Source: Streptomyces sp. DSM 15324
GTDB taxonomy: Bacteria; Actinomycetota; Actinomycetes; Streptomycetales; Streptomycetaceae
Length of the DNA stretch: 64,000 nucleotides
NCBI RefSeq assembly: GCF_001514285.1
Contig: NZ_KQ949034.1
Coordinates: 108,540-172,539 of the forward strand
Direction: 5' to 3'
Shown: positions 50,150 to 57,801 of the stretch, piece by piece
How positions within the stretch are numbered: position 1 is the stretch's first letter
How the letters are laid out: every line of letters begins with the position of its first letter
The notes under the pieces: model-generated
Databases searched by the model: none
Seen by the model: only the letters and a program-made list of their open reading frames with translations
Told to the model about the DNA's origin: nothing
Position numbers and translations under genes: made by a program

Positions 50150-51386
50150 CGCCCACCCCGTTCCCTTCCACCCCGGGCTGCTCGCCCCTCAGCAGCTCCC
50201 GCAGCCGCCCCCACCCGCGCTCGTACGCGAAGGCGTCCGGCTGCCAGCGCAGTGCCGGTACCGTCCGCACCAGCCCCGTGGGGTCACGCTCCAGCACGTG
50301 CACCTCGGCGATCCGGCGCCGCCCGGCCGGGTCGCGGACGAGGTGCAGGACCACGCAGAGCGCGGCAGCCACCTGGCTGTGCAGTGCGGCCCGGTCCAGT
50401 CCCGCCGCCGTACCGAGCGCCTCCAGCCGGGCGGGGACGTCCGCCGCGGCGTTGGCGTGGACGGTCCCGCAGCCGCCTTCGTGGCCCGTGTTGAGCGCGG
50501 CCAGCAGATGGACCACCTCCGGTCCGCGCACCTCGCCGACGACGAGCCGGTCCGGCCGCATCCGCAGGGCCTGCCGCACCAGGTCCTCGAGCGTGACGCG
50601 CCCGGCGCCCTCCTGGTTGGCGGGTCTGGTCTCCAGGCGGACCACGTGGGGATGGTCCGGCCGCAGCTCCGCGGAGTCCTCGGCGAGCACGATCCGCTCC
50701 CCGGGGCCGACGAGGCCGAGCAGTGCGCTCAGCAGGGTGGTCTTGCCGCTGCCGGTGCCACCGCTGACCAGGAAGGACAGTCGCGCTGCGACCAGGGCCC
50801 GCAGCACCCGATCGCCGCCCGGCGGTACGGTGCCCGCGGCCACGAGTTCATCGAGCGTGAACGCCCGCGGACGTACCACGCGCAGCGACAGACAGGCGCA
50901 GCCGACGGCCACCGGGGGCAGCACGGCGTGCAGCCGGGTCCCGTCGGGCAGCCGGGCGTCGGCCCAGGGCCGGGCGTCGTCCAGGCGCCGTCCGGCCACG
51001 GCGGCCAGCCGCTGCGCGAGACGTCGTACGGCGGCGGCGTCCGGGAAGGAGACGGCGGTCAGCTCCAGGCCGCCGCCCCGGTCGACCCAGACCCGGTCCG
51101 GGGCGGACACCAGGACGTCGGTCACCGAGGGGTCGGCGAGCAGCGGCTCCAGCGGCCCGCTGCCGATCAGCTCGGAGCGCAGTTGCTCGGCCGCCCCGAG
51201 CACCTCGGCGTCCCCGAGCACCCGGCCCTGTTCCCGCAGGGCCTGTGCCACGCGCGCGGGCGTCGGCTCGGCCCCGCTCGCGGCGAGCCACTGCCGTACG
51301 CCGTCCAGCAGCGCGCCCTCCAGTGCCGGTGCCGTGCTCACCGGGGGCGCACCCGCACGTGCCGTACTCACCCGTGGCGTACTCAC
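50133..51386 (-). CDS. TadA/CpaF-family secretion ATPase
   Basis: This 417-residue ATPase starts at GTG 51386 (GTGA overlap with the upstream stop). It has an N-terminal domain with SGPLEPLLADPSVTDVLV, Walker A SGGTGSGKTTLL (~211), Asp box LAEDSAELRPDHPHVV, Walker B RLVVGEVRGPE (~285) and His box NTGHEGGCGTVHAN. This is the CpaF branch of type II/IV secretion ATPases. It powers pilin assembly. The first 20 residues contain three VST units encoded by GTGAGTACG-like repeats, any of which could be the true start. Confidence 0.92.
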   Translation of the reverse strand: MSTPRVSTARAGAPPVSTAPALEGALLDGVRQWLAASGAEPTPARVAQALREQGRVLGDAEVLGAAEQLRSELIGSGPLEPLLADPSVTDVLVSAPDRVWVDRGGGLELTAVSFPDAAAVRRLAQRLAAVAGRRLDDARPWADARLPDGTRLHAVLPPVAVGCACLSLRVVRPRAFTLDELVAAGTVPPGGDRVLRALVAARLSFLVSGGTGSGKTTLLSALLGLVGPGERIVLAEDSAELRPDHPHVVRLETRPANQEGAGRVTLEDLVRQALRMRPDRLVVGEVRGPEVVHLLAALNTGHEGGCGTVHANAAADVPARLEALGTAAGLDRAALHSQVAAALCVVLHLVRDPAGRRRIAEVHVLERDPTGLVRTVPALRWQPDAFAYERGWGRLRELLRGEQPGVEGNGVGDVRDG

Positions 51387-52486
51387 GCGCCACCCGCCTC
51401 GATCAGCGCCCGCTCCCAGAACTGCTTGCAGAAGCGGGCGAGGGGCCCGCGCGCGGCGGCGCCCGGGGGTGCCTTGCCTCCGTCGGGGCGGAGCAGTGTC
51501 TGCTCCACCGGCACCTCGCCGACCAGCGGCAGCCGGAGCAGTGCGGCCACCTCGCGGTCGTCGAGGCCGGGTGCGTACGGGCCCCGGACCGCCACCCTGA
51601 GGTCGCGCAGGACCATCCCGGCCGCGGCGGCCACCCGGCCGGCGGCCGCGACGGCGCGCAGTTCGGCGGGGACCACGAGGAGTCCGAGGTCGATCTGGGC
51701 GAGTGCCTCGGCGGCCCCGTCGTCGATGCGGCGCGGCAGGTCCACGACGACGGTGCCGCCCCGGCGGCGCGCGGCGGCGAGAACCGCGCGGACGGCCTGC
51801 GGCGGGACGGCCACGCAGTCGCCGCGGTCCCAGCTGAGCACGCGCAGCGCGTGCAGTTCGGGCAGGGACTCCTCCAGGGCGCCGCCGCCGACCCGCCCGC
51901 GTGAGGCGGCGAAGGCGGGCCAGCGCAGGCCTTCGCTCGTCTCCCCGCCGAGCAGTACGTCGAGTCCGCCTCCGAGCGGATCGGCGTCCACCAGGAGTGT
52001 GCGCAGGCCTTCGCGCGCGGAGGTGACGGCGAGGGCGCACGCGAGCGTGGACGCTCCGGCGCCTCCGCGGCCGCCGATGACGCCGACGGTGAGTGCGGGC
52101 CGTCCGACGCCCTCGGCGACGTCGGCGATACGGTCGACCAGCCATTGTTCGCCGTCGGGCAGCATCAGGACGTGGTCGGCTCCGATCTCGACGGCGCGCT
52201 GCCAGACGCCGGGGTCGTCCTGGTCGCGTCCGACGAGGACCACTCCGCGCCTGCGGGTGGCCCCGCGCACCCGGCGGGCGGCGTCGTCGCCGACGAGGAC
52301 GAGCGGCGCGGTCTCCCAGCTGCCGCGGCGCTCCGGCACCGAGGGGTGGACCTCGGGCGTCGCGCCGGCCGCGGCGCACAGGCGCAGCAGGTCGTCGAGG
52401 AGGTCGGCGTCCTCGGTGACGATGAGCGGTTTGCCCTGCCGGTGGGAAGCGGCGGGCGACGGGTCGTGAGTGACGGCTCCGGCCAT
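51383..52486 (-). CDS. Ssd/CpaE-like ParA-fold protein of the Tad cluster
   Basis: This 367-residue protein (ATG 52486 behind GGGGGAC) has an N-terminal receiver-like domain (PLIVTEDADLLDDLLRLCA, LVLVGDD). A MinD/ParA-fold domain follows, with VGVIGGRGGAGASTLACALA (~135), DADPLGGGLDVLLG and VVVDLPRR. The deviant Walker A reads GGAGAS with no lysine at the usual place, as in the actinobacterial septum-site-determining (Ssd) group. It is the first gene of the Tad cluster and may position the machine or influence septation. Its nucleotide-binding ability is doubtful. Confidence 0.85.
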   Translation of the reverse strand: MAGAVTHDPSPAASHRQGKPLIVTEDADLLDDLLRLCAAAGATPEVHPSVPERRGSWETAPLVLVGDDAARRVRGATRRRGVVLVGRDQDDPGVWQRAVEIGADHVLMLPDGEQWLVDRIADVAEGVGRPALTVGVIGGRGGAGASTLACALAVTSAREGLRTLLVDADPLGGGLDVLLGGETSEGLRWPAFAASRGRVGGGALEESLPELHALRVLSWDRGDCVAVPPQAVRAVLAAARRRGGTVVVDLPRRIDDGAAEALAQIDLGLLVVPAELRAVAAAGRVAAAAGMVLRDLRVAVRGPYAPGLDDREVAALLRLPLVGEVPVEQTLLRPDGGKAPPGAAARGPLARFCKQFWERALIEAGGA

Positions 52487-53066
52487 GTTTTCGTCCCCCT
52501 TTGTCGTGGGTCGCGCAGCCCCTGCGGCCCCGCGATTCCCGAGCGTGCGAAGAACCGGACAAGTGGCCTCCGCAAGAACGGCCGACAGAAAACCGGCCGC
52601 GCGCACCCGGCAAACGGAACCGGCCATGAAGTCCGGCCCGAGCGGACGCGTCGGAATCACGGTGCGGCCCACCGGGAAATCTTGTGGATCTTGGTGAAAA
52701 TCTGTGGACGGGCGGCCGGTTGTGAATATCGCCGTCACCCATACCGGTGATGACCACCCGCCTCCTGTGCGACTTCCGCAGAGCAGTCCGACCGCTACCC
52801 AACGTGACGGATCACGGACATGCCGAAGGGGCGGCCTGAGCCGCCTCACAGACGCGGCCGTACCGCGCGAAGAAGGGGAAAATGCATCCGGACATGCGAC
52901 GACCCCCGCCGGGGGGGAGAGCGGGGGTCGTCTCCACGGCCGACTCGGGGGGGGAGGAGCCGGACCGGGTTAGCACGGTCGCGAACGATCCGTGACTTCC
53001 ATGGTGTACCCGAGAGCCCTCTCAGGCAAACCCACGCGCCCACCTTACGCCGAATGGGCTGCCCCT
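52487..53066. other. Divergent intergenic region
   Basis: About 580 bp lie between the Ssd-like gene and the HAD gene. It is AT-richer near 52680-52760 (likely promoters of the Tad cluster). It holds the hairpin at 52898-52932 and a Shine-Dalgarno-poor start for the HAD gene. No gene was recognised. Confidence 0.45.
52898..52932. terminator. 12-bp perfect hairpin upstream of the HAD gene
   Basis: GACGACCCCCGC and its complement enclose an 11-base G-rich loop. It lies between divergent genes, so it may insulate them or belong to an unannotated transcript. Confidence 0.5.
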
Positions 53067-53900
53067 ATGCTCTTGGTTGTGGAAAACCACTCCTTGCCCC
53101 GCACAGCGGCCTTCTTTGACCTGGACAAGACGGTCATTGCGAAGTCGAGCACGCTCACCTTCAGCAAGTCCTTCTACCAAGGCGGTCTGATCAACCGCAG
53201 GGCCGCCTTGCGGACCGCATATGCCCAGTTCGTCTTCCGCGTCGGCGGTATGGACCACGATCAGATGGAGCGGACCCGGGAGTACCTGTCCGGGATGGTG
53301 CGCGGCTGGAACGTGCAGCAGGTGAAGGAGATCGTCGCCGAGACGCTGCACGATCTGATCGACCCGCTCATCTACGACGAGGCGGCCTCTCTCATCGAGG
53401 AGCACCACACGGCCGGCCGCGATGTCGTGATCGTGTCCACGTCGGGCGCGGAGGTGGTCGAGCCGATCGGGGAGCTGCTGGGCGCGGACCGCGTGGTGGC
53501 GACCCGGATGGTGGTCGGCGAGGACGGCTGCTACACCGGCGAGGTGGAGTACTACGCCTACGGCCCGACGAAGGCGGAGGCGATCAAGGAGCTGGCCCTT
53601 TCGGAGGGGTACGACCTGGAGCGCTGTTTCGCGTACAGCGACTCGGCGACCGATCTGCCGATGCTCCAGTCGGTGGGCCGTCCGCACGCCGTGAACCCGG
53701 ACCGGGCCCTGCGGCGAGAGGCCCTCGCGCGCGGGTGGCCGATTCTCGACTTCCACCGGCCTGTACGGCTCAAGCAGCGGATCCCCTCGTTCTCCGTACC
53801 GCCGCGCCCGGCCCTCGTCGCGGCGGCCGCCATAGGCGCGGCGGCGGCGACGGCGGGCCTGGTCTGGTACGCGAGTCGGCGCCGGACGGCGACCGCCTGA
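53067..53900 (+). CDS. HAD-IB hydrolase (SerB/CicA-like) with C-terminal membrane helix
   Basis: This 277-residue protein has motif I AFFDLDKTVI (nucleophile Asp about 18), motif II IVSTSGAE, motif III Lys in GPTKAEAI and motif IV YSDSATDLPML. These mark the HAD-IB phosphoserine-phosphatase-like subfamily. A hydrophobic helix near 250-270 followed by RRR suggests membrane anchoring. The S. coelicolor counterpart is annotated in connection with morphological differentiation, from memory. The upstream frame continues to 52992, but ATG 53067 begins just before the conserved part. Confidence 0.85.
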   Translation: MLLVVENHSLPRTAAFFDLDKTVIAKSSTLTFSKSFYQGGLINRRAALRTAYAQFVFRVGGMDHDQMERTREYLSGMVRGWNVQQVKEIVAETLHDLIDPLIYDEAASLIEEHHTAGRDVVIVSTSGAEVVEPIGELLGADRVVATRMVVGEDGCYTGEVEYYAYGPTKAEAIKELALSEGYDLERCFAYSDSATDLPMLQSVGRPHAVNPDRALRREALARGWPILDFHRPVRLKQRIPSFSVPPRPALVAAAAIGAAAATAGLVWYASRRRTATA

Positions 53901-54188
53901 GCTGCGGAGACCGTTTCGAACCCCTTTGGCGCCAAAAGTAAAGAACTGGCGGCGGGGGTTCCGCTTGTCCTGGTCCTGGAGTAGAAAGGACTCACGGCCC
54001 GCGAGACCAAGGACATCCGAAAGGATCACCTTAATAACGCATTTGGCCCCACGGACCGATGCATGGACATCGAGCACCCACGCGACGTCGACCCGTCGAT
54101 TACGGGCCAGCCGCACCAGGTCACGGGCAAAGAACCCGGCCTGATGGGCACCATATCGAGGACGCTTGGTAACCCGGTGAACATGCCA
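53901..54188 (+). ncRNA. Candidate structured RNA (6S-like) between the HAD and Fic-like genes
   Basis: This AT-richer gap shows paired segments on the plus strand: TGTCCTGGTC (53966-53975) with GACCAAGGACA (54005-54015), enclosing a GAGT/ACTC hairpin (53979-53993). Overlapping these is AAGG-ATCC-GAAA-GGAT-CCTT (54009-54032) with a GNRA tetraloop. The two folds compete for AAGGACA. CGATG/CATCG and CGGG/CCCG hairpins follow. In S. coelicolor an abundant RNA (scr3559), proposed as 6S RNA, was reported between the orthologous genes; this is from memory. Strand and ends are uncertain. Confidence 0.45.
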
Positions 54189-54216
54189 GCGGCGGTACGA
54201 ATTCTCGTACCGCCGC
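54189..54216. terminator. 12-bp perfect hairpin
   Basis: GCGGCGGTACGA and its complement flank ATTC. It lies 62 bp past the Fic-like gene stop and at the end of the candidate RNA, so it may serve either strand. Confidence 0.6.
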
Positions 54217-54277
54217 AACCCGTTACCGGGACTTTCCGCTTCTGCGCCGGCTTCCGCGCCCGCCTCTGCACCGGCCC

Positions 54278-55102
54278 TTACGCAGCGCCGCGCTGCAACG
54301 CCTCGCACACCGCCGTCGACTCCCGGGCACCCAGCTCGACCGCCCTGCCGCAGTGCGTGATCCAGGCCGCCATACCCTCGGGAGTGCCGGACACATAACC
54401 GTCCAGTGCCGCCAGATAGGCGGCCCGGCCCAGTTCCGCGTGGCCCACCTCGGCCGGGCAGACCGACTTGGGATCGAGACCGCTGCCGATCAGCACGATG
54501 CGCTCGGCGGCCCGCGCGACCAGGCCGTTGTGCGAGGTGAAGGGGCGCAGGGCGAGCAGCTCGCCATGCACCACGGCGGCCGTCACCAGGGCGGGTGCCG
54601 AGCTCCCCGCGATGATCAGCCCGGAGAGCCCGTCCAGCCGGCCGGCCACGTCAGCGGCTCCGGGCAGCGGCAGCTCGACGAGCGGTTCGTCGACCGGCTC
54701 CCCCGCCTGCCGCGGCCGCCCGATCTCGTCACCGCCACCCGCAGCGGCCACCAGATGCAGCCGTGCGAGCACCCGCAGCGGCGACTGCCGCCAGATGGAC
54801 AGCAGCTGCCCGGCCTCGGCCGTCAGCCGCAGGGCGGCGCCCATCACCCGCGCCTCGTCGTCGACGCCGAAGTCACTGCGCCGCCGCACCTCCTCCAGGG
54901 CCCAGTCCGCGCCGGACAGCGCCGCCGAACCACGGGCGCCGCGCAGGGCGGCCTCGGAGGTGACCGCGTTGCTGCGGCGCCGCATGACCCGGTGTCCGTA
55001 GACCCGGTCCACGGCCTTGCGCACGGACTCCACGGACTCGGCCACACCGGGCAACGAGGCCAGGGCCGCGAGCGGATCGGCGGACGCGCCTGTCGTACTC
55101 AT
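54278..55102 (-). CDS. Fic-fold protein with degenerate active-site motif
   Basis: This 274-residue helical protein has the Fic-core region HGELLALRPFTSHNGLVARA (179-198). It aligns with the Fic HPFxxGNGRxxR motif, but the catalytic His is Arg186, the glycine before NG is His191, and the first Arg is Leu194. Upstream RGSAALSGADW (~58-66) lies where Fic proteins carry the inhibitory S/TxxxE(G/N) motif and lacks its Glu. AMPylation activity is therefore doubtful. The start is ATG 55102, in the centre of a 20-bp palindrome. It is divergent from the CooC-like ATPase gene. The fold call is by motif only. Confidence 0.6.
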   Translation of the reverse strand: MSTTGASADPLAALASLPGVAESVESVRKAVDRVYGHRVMRRRSNAVTSEAALRGARGSAALSGADWALEEVRRRSDFGVDDEARVMGAALRLTAEAGQLLSIWRQSPLRVLARLHLVAAAGGGDEIGRPRQAGEPVDEPLVELPLPGAADVAGRLDGLSGLIIAGSSAPALVTAAVVHGELLALRPFTSHNGLVARAAERIVLIGSGLDPKSVCPAEVGHAELGRAAYLAALDGYVSGTPEGMAAWITHCGRAVELGARESTAVCEALQRGAA

Positions 55103-55111
55103 GAGTACGAC
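55092..55111. promoter_or_regulatory. 20-bp perfect palindrome across the Fic-like start codon
   Basis: GTCGTACTCATGAGTACGAC is exactly self-complementary with its centre at the start ATG, in the divergent promoter region. It could bind a dimeric regulator or fold the mRNA start. Confidence 0.5.
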
Positions 55112-55202
55112 ATTACGCACCCTGGGCCGCACCCCTCGAAGGAGTGGTCTTCTTCACGCACCACTGCCACGCACAGCCACCATCACACTACTCTTGGTGA
55201 AC

Positions 55203-56183
55203 ATGAAAATTGCTTTCGTCGGGAAGGGTGGCAGCGGCAAGACGACGCTGTCGTCCCTGTTCATCCGCCACCTCGCCACCCTGGGCGCCCCCGTGCTCGC
55301 CGTGGACGCCGACATCAACCAGCACCTGGGGCCCGCTCTCGGCCTCGACGAGAGCGAGGCCGCCACCCTGCCCGCACTGGGCGATCACCTGCCGCTGATC
55401 AAGGAGTACCTGCGCGGTTCCAACCCGCGCATCGCCTCGGCCGAGTCGATGATCAAGACGACCCCGCCCGGCCGGGGCTCACGGCTGCTGCGGGTGCGCG
55501 AGGACAATCCGGTCTACGACGCCTGCGCCAGGCCGGTGGAACTCGACGGGGGCGCCGTCCGTTTGATGGTCACCGGCCCCTTCACGGACGCCGACCTGGG
55601 GGTCGCCTGCTACCACTCCAAGACGGGAGCGGTGGAGCTGTGCCTGAACCACCTCGTGGACGGCCGCGACGAGTACGTCGTGGTCGACATGACGGCGGGC
55701 TCGGACTCCTTCGCCTCCGGCCTGTTCACCCGCTTCGACGTCACGTTCCTCGTCGCCGAGCCGACCCGTAAGGGGGTCTCCGTCTACCGTCAGTACAAGG
55801 AGTACGCCCGCGACTTCGGCGTCGAGCTGAAGGTCGTCGGCAACAAGGTGCAAGGGCAGGACGACCTCGACTTCCTCCGCGCCGAAGTCGGTGAGGACCT
55901 GCTCGTCACAGTCGGGCACTCGAACTGGGTGCGCGCCATGGAGAAGGGCCGACCGCCCCGGTTCGACCTCCTGGACGCGCCCGACCGCGAGGCCCTGCAT
56001 CTGCTGCGGACGACCGTCGACGCCGCCCACGAGCGGCGCGACCGGGACCGCTACACACGCCAGATGGTGCACTTCCACCTGAAGAACGCCCAGTCCTGGG
56101 GCAACGAACGCACAGGGGCCGACCTGGCGGCCCAGGTCGACCCCGACTTCGTGCTCGGCGAGGGCGTGGCCGCCGCCGTCTAG
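55203..56183 (+). CDS. CooC-like P-loop ATPase
   Basis: This 326-residue SIMIBI ATPase has Walker A FVGKGGSGKTTLSSLF (~5-20), signature AVDADINQHLG with an Asp-Ala-Asp switch I, VVVDMTAGSD (Walker B/switch II) and VGNKVQGQDD as the base-specific motif. CooC relatives insert nickel or mature metalloenzymes; here no metalloenzyme adjoins, so the client is unknown. ATG 55203 lacks a Shine-Dalgarno. TACTCT lies four bases before an in-frame GTG (55197) and ten before the ATG, suggesting a leaderless or near-leaderless message. The gene is divergent from the Fic-like gene. Confidence 0.82.
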   Translation: MKIAFVGKGGSGKTTLSSLFIRHLATLGAPVLAVDADINQHLGPALGLDESEAATLPALGDHLPLIKEYLRGSNPRIASAESMIKTTPPGRGSRLLRVREDNPVYDACARPVELDGGAVRLMVTGPFTDADLGVACYHSKTGAVELCLNHLVDGRDEYVVVDMTAGSDSFASGLFTRFDVTFLVAEPTRKGVSVYRQYKEYARDFGVELKVVGNKVQGQDDLDFLRAEVGEDLLVTVGHSNWVRAMEKGRPPRFDLLDAPDREALHLLRTTVDAAHERRDRDRYTRQMVHFHLKNAQSWGNERTGADLAAQVDPDFVLGEGVAAAV

Positions 56184-56199
56184 AACATCCGGGCGGCGG

Positions 56200-57465
56200 C
56201 TACCGCCGGACCGCCGGGCCGCCCGGGATGCCCTGGGGGGCCGGGGCCGGCCCGTCGGACAGGAAGGACGCCCAACCCTGCTCCGGGGCCTCGCCGACAT
56301 CCAGTGAGCGCAGCTTGCTCAGGGTCTGCGGGTCCTGGGCGTCCAGCCAGTCAGCCAGCTGCCGGAACGACACACAGCGCACGTCGGCCTGGTTGCACAC
56401 GGTCTCCACGACCTCCTGGACGGCCCGCATGTACGTTCCGCCGTTCCAGGACTCGAAGTGGTTGCCGATGATCAGCGGAGCGCGGTTGCCGTTGTAGGCG
56501 CGGTGGAAGCCCCTGAGCAGGCCGTCGCGCATCTGCTCGCCCCAGAAGGCGCGCTTGGCGGGGTCGCCCTGGGTCTTGGTTCCGGACTGGTTGACCATGA
56601 AGTTGTAGTCCATGGTGAGCTGCTCGAACGTGCGTCCCGGGAAGGGCACGAGCTGCATCGACAGGTCCCACAGCCCCATCCGCTTGCGGGGCCAGACCTG
56701 CTGGTTGACGCCGCTGGTGTCATAGCGGAAGCCCAGTCGGCTCGCCGCCCGCATGAAGTTCTTCTGGCCCTCCAGGCAGGGGGTGCGGGCGCCGATCAGC
56801 TCCTTGTCGTAGTCAAAGGGCAGCGGGGCGGCCTTGGTCATGCCGGTGTTGGTCTTCCAGGTCTTCACGAACTGCTTGGCCTGGGCGATCTCGTCCCGCC
56901 ACTCCGCCGGGGACCACGCGCCGACCCCGCCGTTCCTGCCGCAGAAGTGGCCGTTGAAGTGGGTGCCGATCTCGTTGCCCTCCAGCCACGCCAGCCGTAG
57001 CTGCTTCACGGTGTCGGCGATGCCCTGCTCGTCGTTGAAGCCGATGTCGGAACGGCCAAGCGAGTGCTGTGGGGGCCGGTAGAGGTCGGCCTTCTCCTGC
57101 GGCAGCATGTACACGCCGCTGAGGAAGTACGTCATGGTCGCGTGGTTGGCCTTGGCCACCTTGCGGAAGTGCGAGAACAGCTTCTGGCTGTCCTCTCCGG
57201 CCCCGTCCCAGGAGAACACCACGAACTGCGGGGGCTTCTGACCGGGCTTCAGACGTTGCGGTCGGGGCAGGTGCGGCTGCGGTCCGGTGTACGCGGTGGA
57301 GCCGTCGCCGATCAGCCGGAGCACCCGCTTGGGCGCCGGGGCGCCCTGGTGCGGGGTCTGCGTCGTCGTCTTGGCGGCGTCGGTCGCCGTGGCACAACCG
57401 GCGAGTGATGCGGCGGCCGTCGCGGCGACCACGACGGCCGCGGCGATTCTCTGGGTGGCGGTCAT
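56200..57465 (-). CDS. Polysaccharide-deacetylase-like (NodB-fold) lipoprotein
   Basis: This 421-residue lipoprotein has lipobox LAGC (~21-24). A NodB-like barrel region shows FVVFSWDGAGEDSQ, MTYFLSGVYML, EIGTHFNGHFCG (metal-site-like His-x-x-x-His) and late IIGNHFESWNGG. Classical carbohydrate esterase 4 motif 1 (TFDD) reads SWDGA here, so chemistry may differ. It would act at the cell surface on peptidoglycan or another glycan. ATG 57465 is the start; upstream frame to 57552 is unrelated. It converges with the CooC-like gene 16 bp away. Confidence 0.78.
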   Translation of the reverse strand: MTATQRIAAAVVVAATAAASLAGCATATDAAKTTTQTPHQGAPAPKRVLRLIGDGSTAYTGPQPHLPRPQRLKPGQKPPQFVVFSWDGAGEDSQKLFSHFRKVAKANHATMTYFLSGVYMLPQEKADLYRPPQHSLGRSDIGFNDEQGIADTVKQLRLAWLEGNEIGTHFNGHFCGRNGGVGAWSPAEWRDEIAQAKQFVKTWKTNTGMTKAAPLPFDYDKELIGARTPCLEGQKNFMRAASRLGFRYDTSGVNQQVWPRKRMGLWDLSMQLVPFPGRTFEQLTMDYNFMVNQSGTKTQGDPAKRAFWGEQMRDGLLRGFHRAYNGNRAPLIIGNHFESWNGGTYMRAVQEVVETVCNQADVRCVSFRQLADWLDAQDPQTLSKLRSLDVGEAPEQGWASFLSDGPAPAPQGIPGGPAVRR

Positions 57466-57801
57466 GCTCCGCCCACCTTCTTCCTTCTCTCGGCCCACGC
57501 CGACGAGGGCGTGCTGTCGGTGCGTGCCGGGGCGAGCCGGCAGCGCGGTCAAGGTCGCACGGGACCGAGAAGGAATTAATACGACAAGCCGATGAAATGC
57601 TCACTTCACCCAAGTAGGTGATTCATTGCCCTATTTGCCACATAAATCCATGCCTGACCTTTACTCTGCATTACGATCGTTTTACCGAGCGTTGCTCTCT
57701 CATCCCGCCGCTGTACGCCGTGACCCACGGCCGCGACCGCCCCCGCCAGAAAGCGGGGACCACCAGTTCCGCGACCGCGCTGCCCCGGAGGAGACGGGAA
57801 C
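57466..57801. promoter_or_regulatory. Divergent promoter region
   Basis: These 336 bp are markedly AT-rich around 57570-57700 (TTAATACG, CCATAAATCC, TTACGATCG). They contain TCACTTCACC...GGTGATTCA, an imperfect dyad at about 57601-57625. They should hold the promoters of the NodB-like and SulP-carbonic-anhydrase genes. No gene was recognised. Confidence 0.4.

Noticed and set aside
53022..54308. Leftward coding gene across 53901-54277
   Set aside because: The frame continues antisense through the HAD gene, the stretch has no recognised domain or ribosome site, and RNA-like pairing explains the region better.
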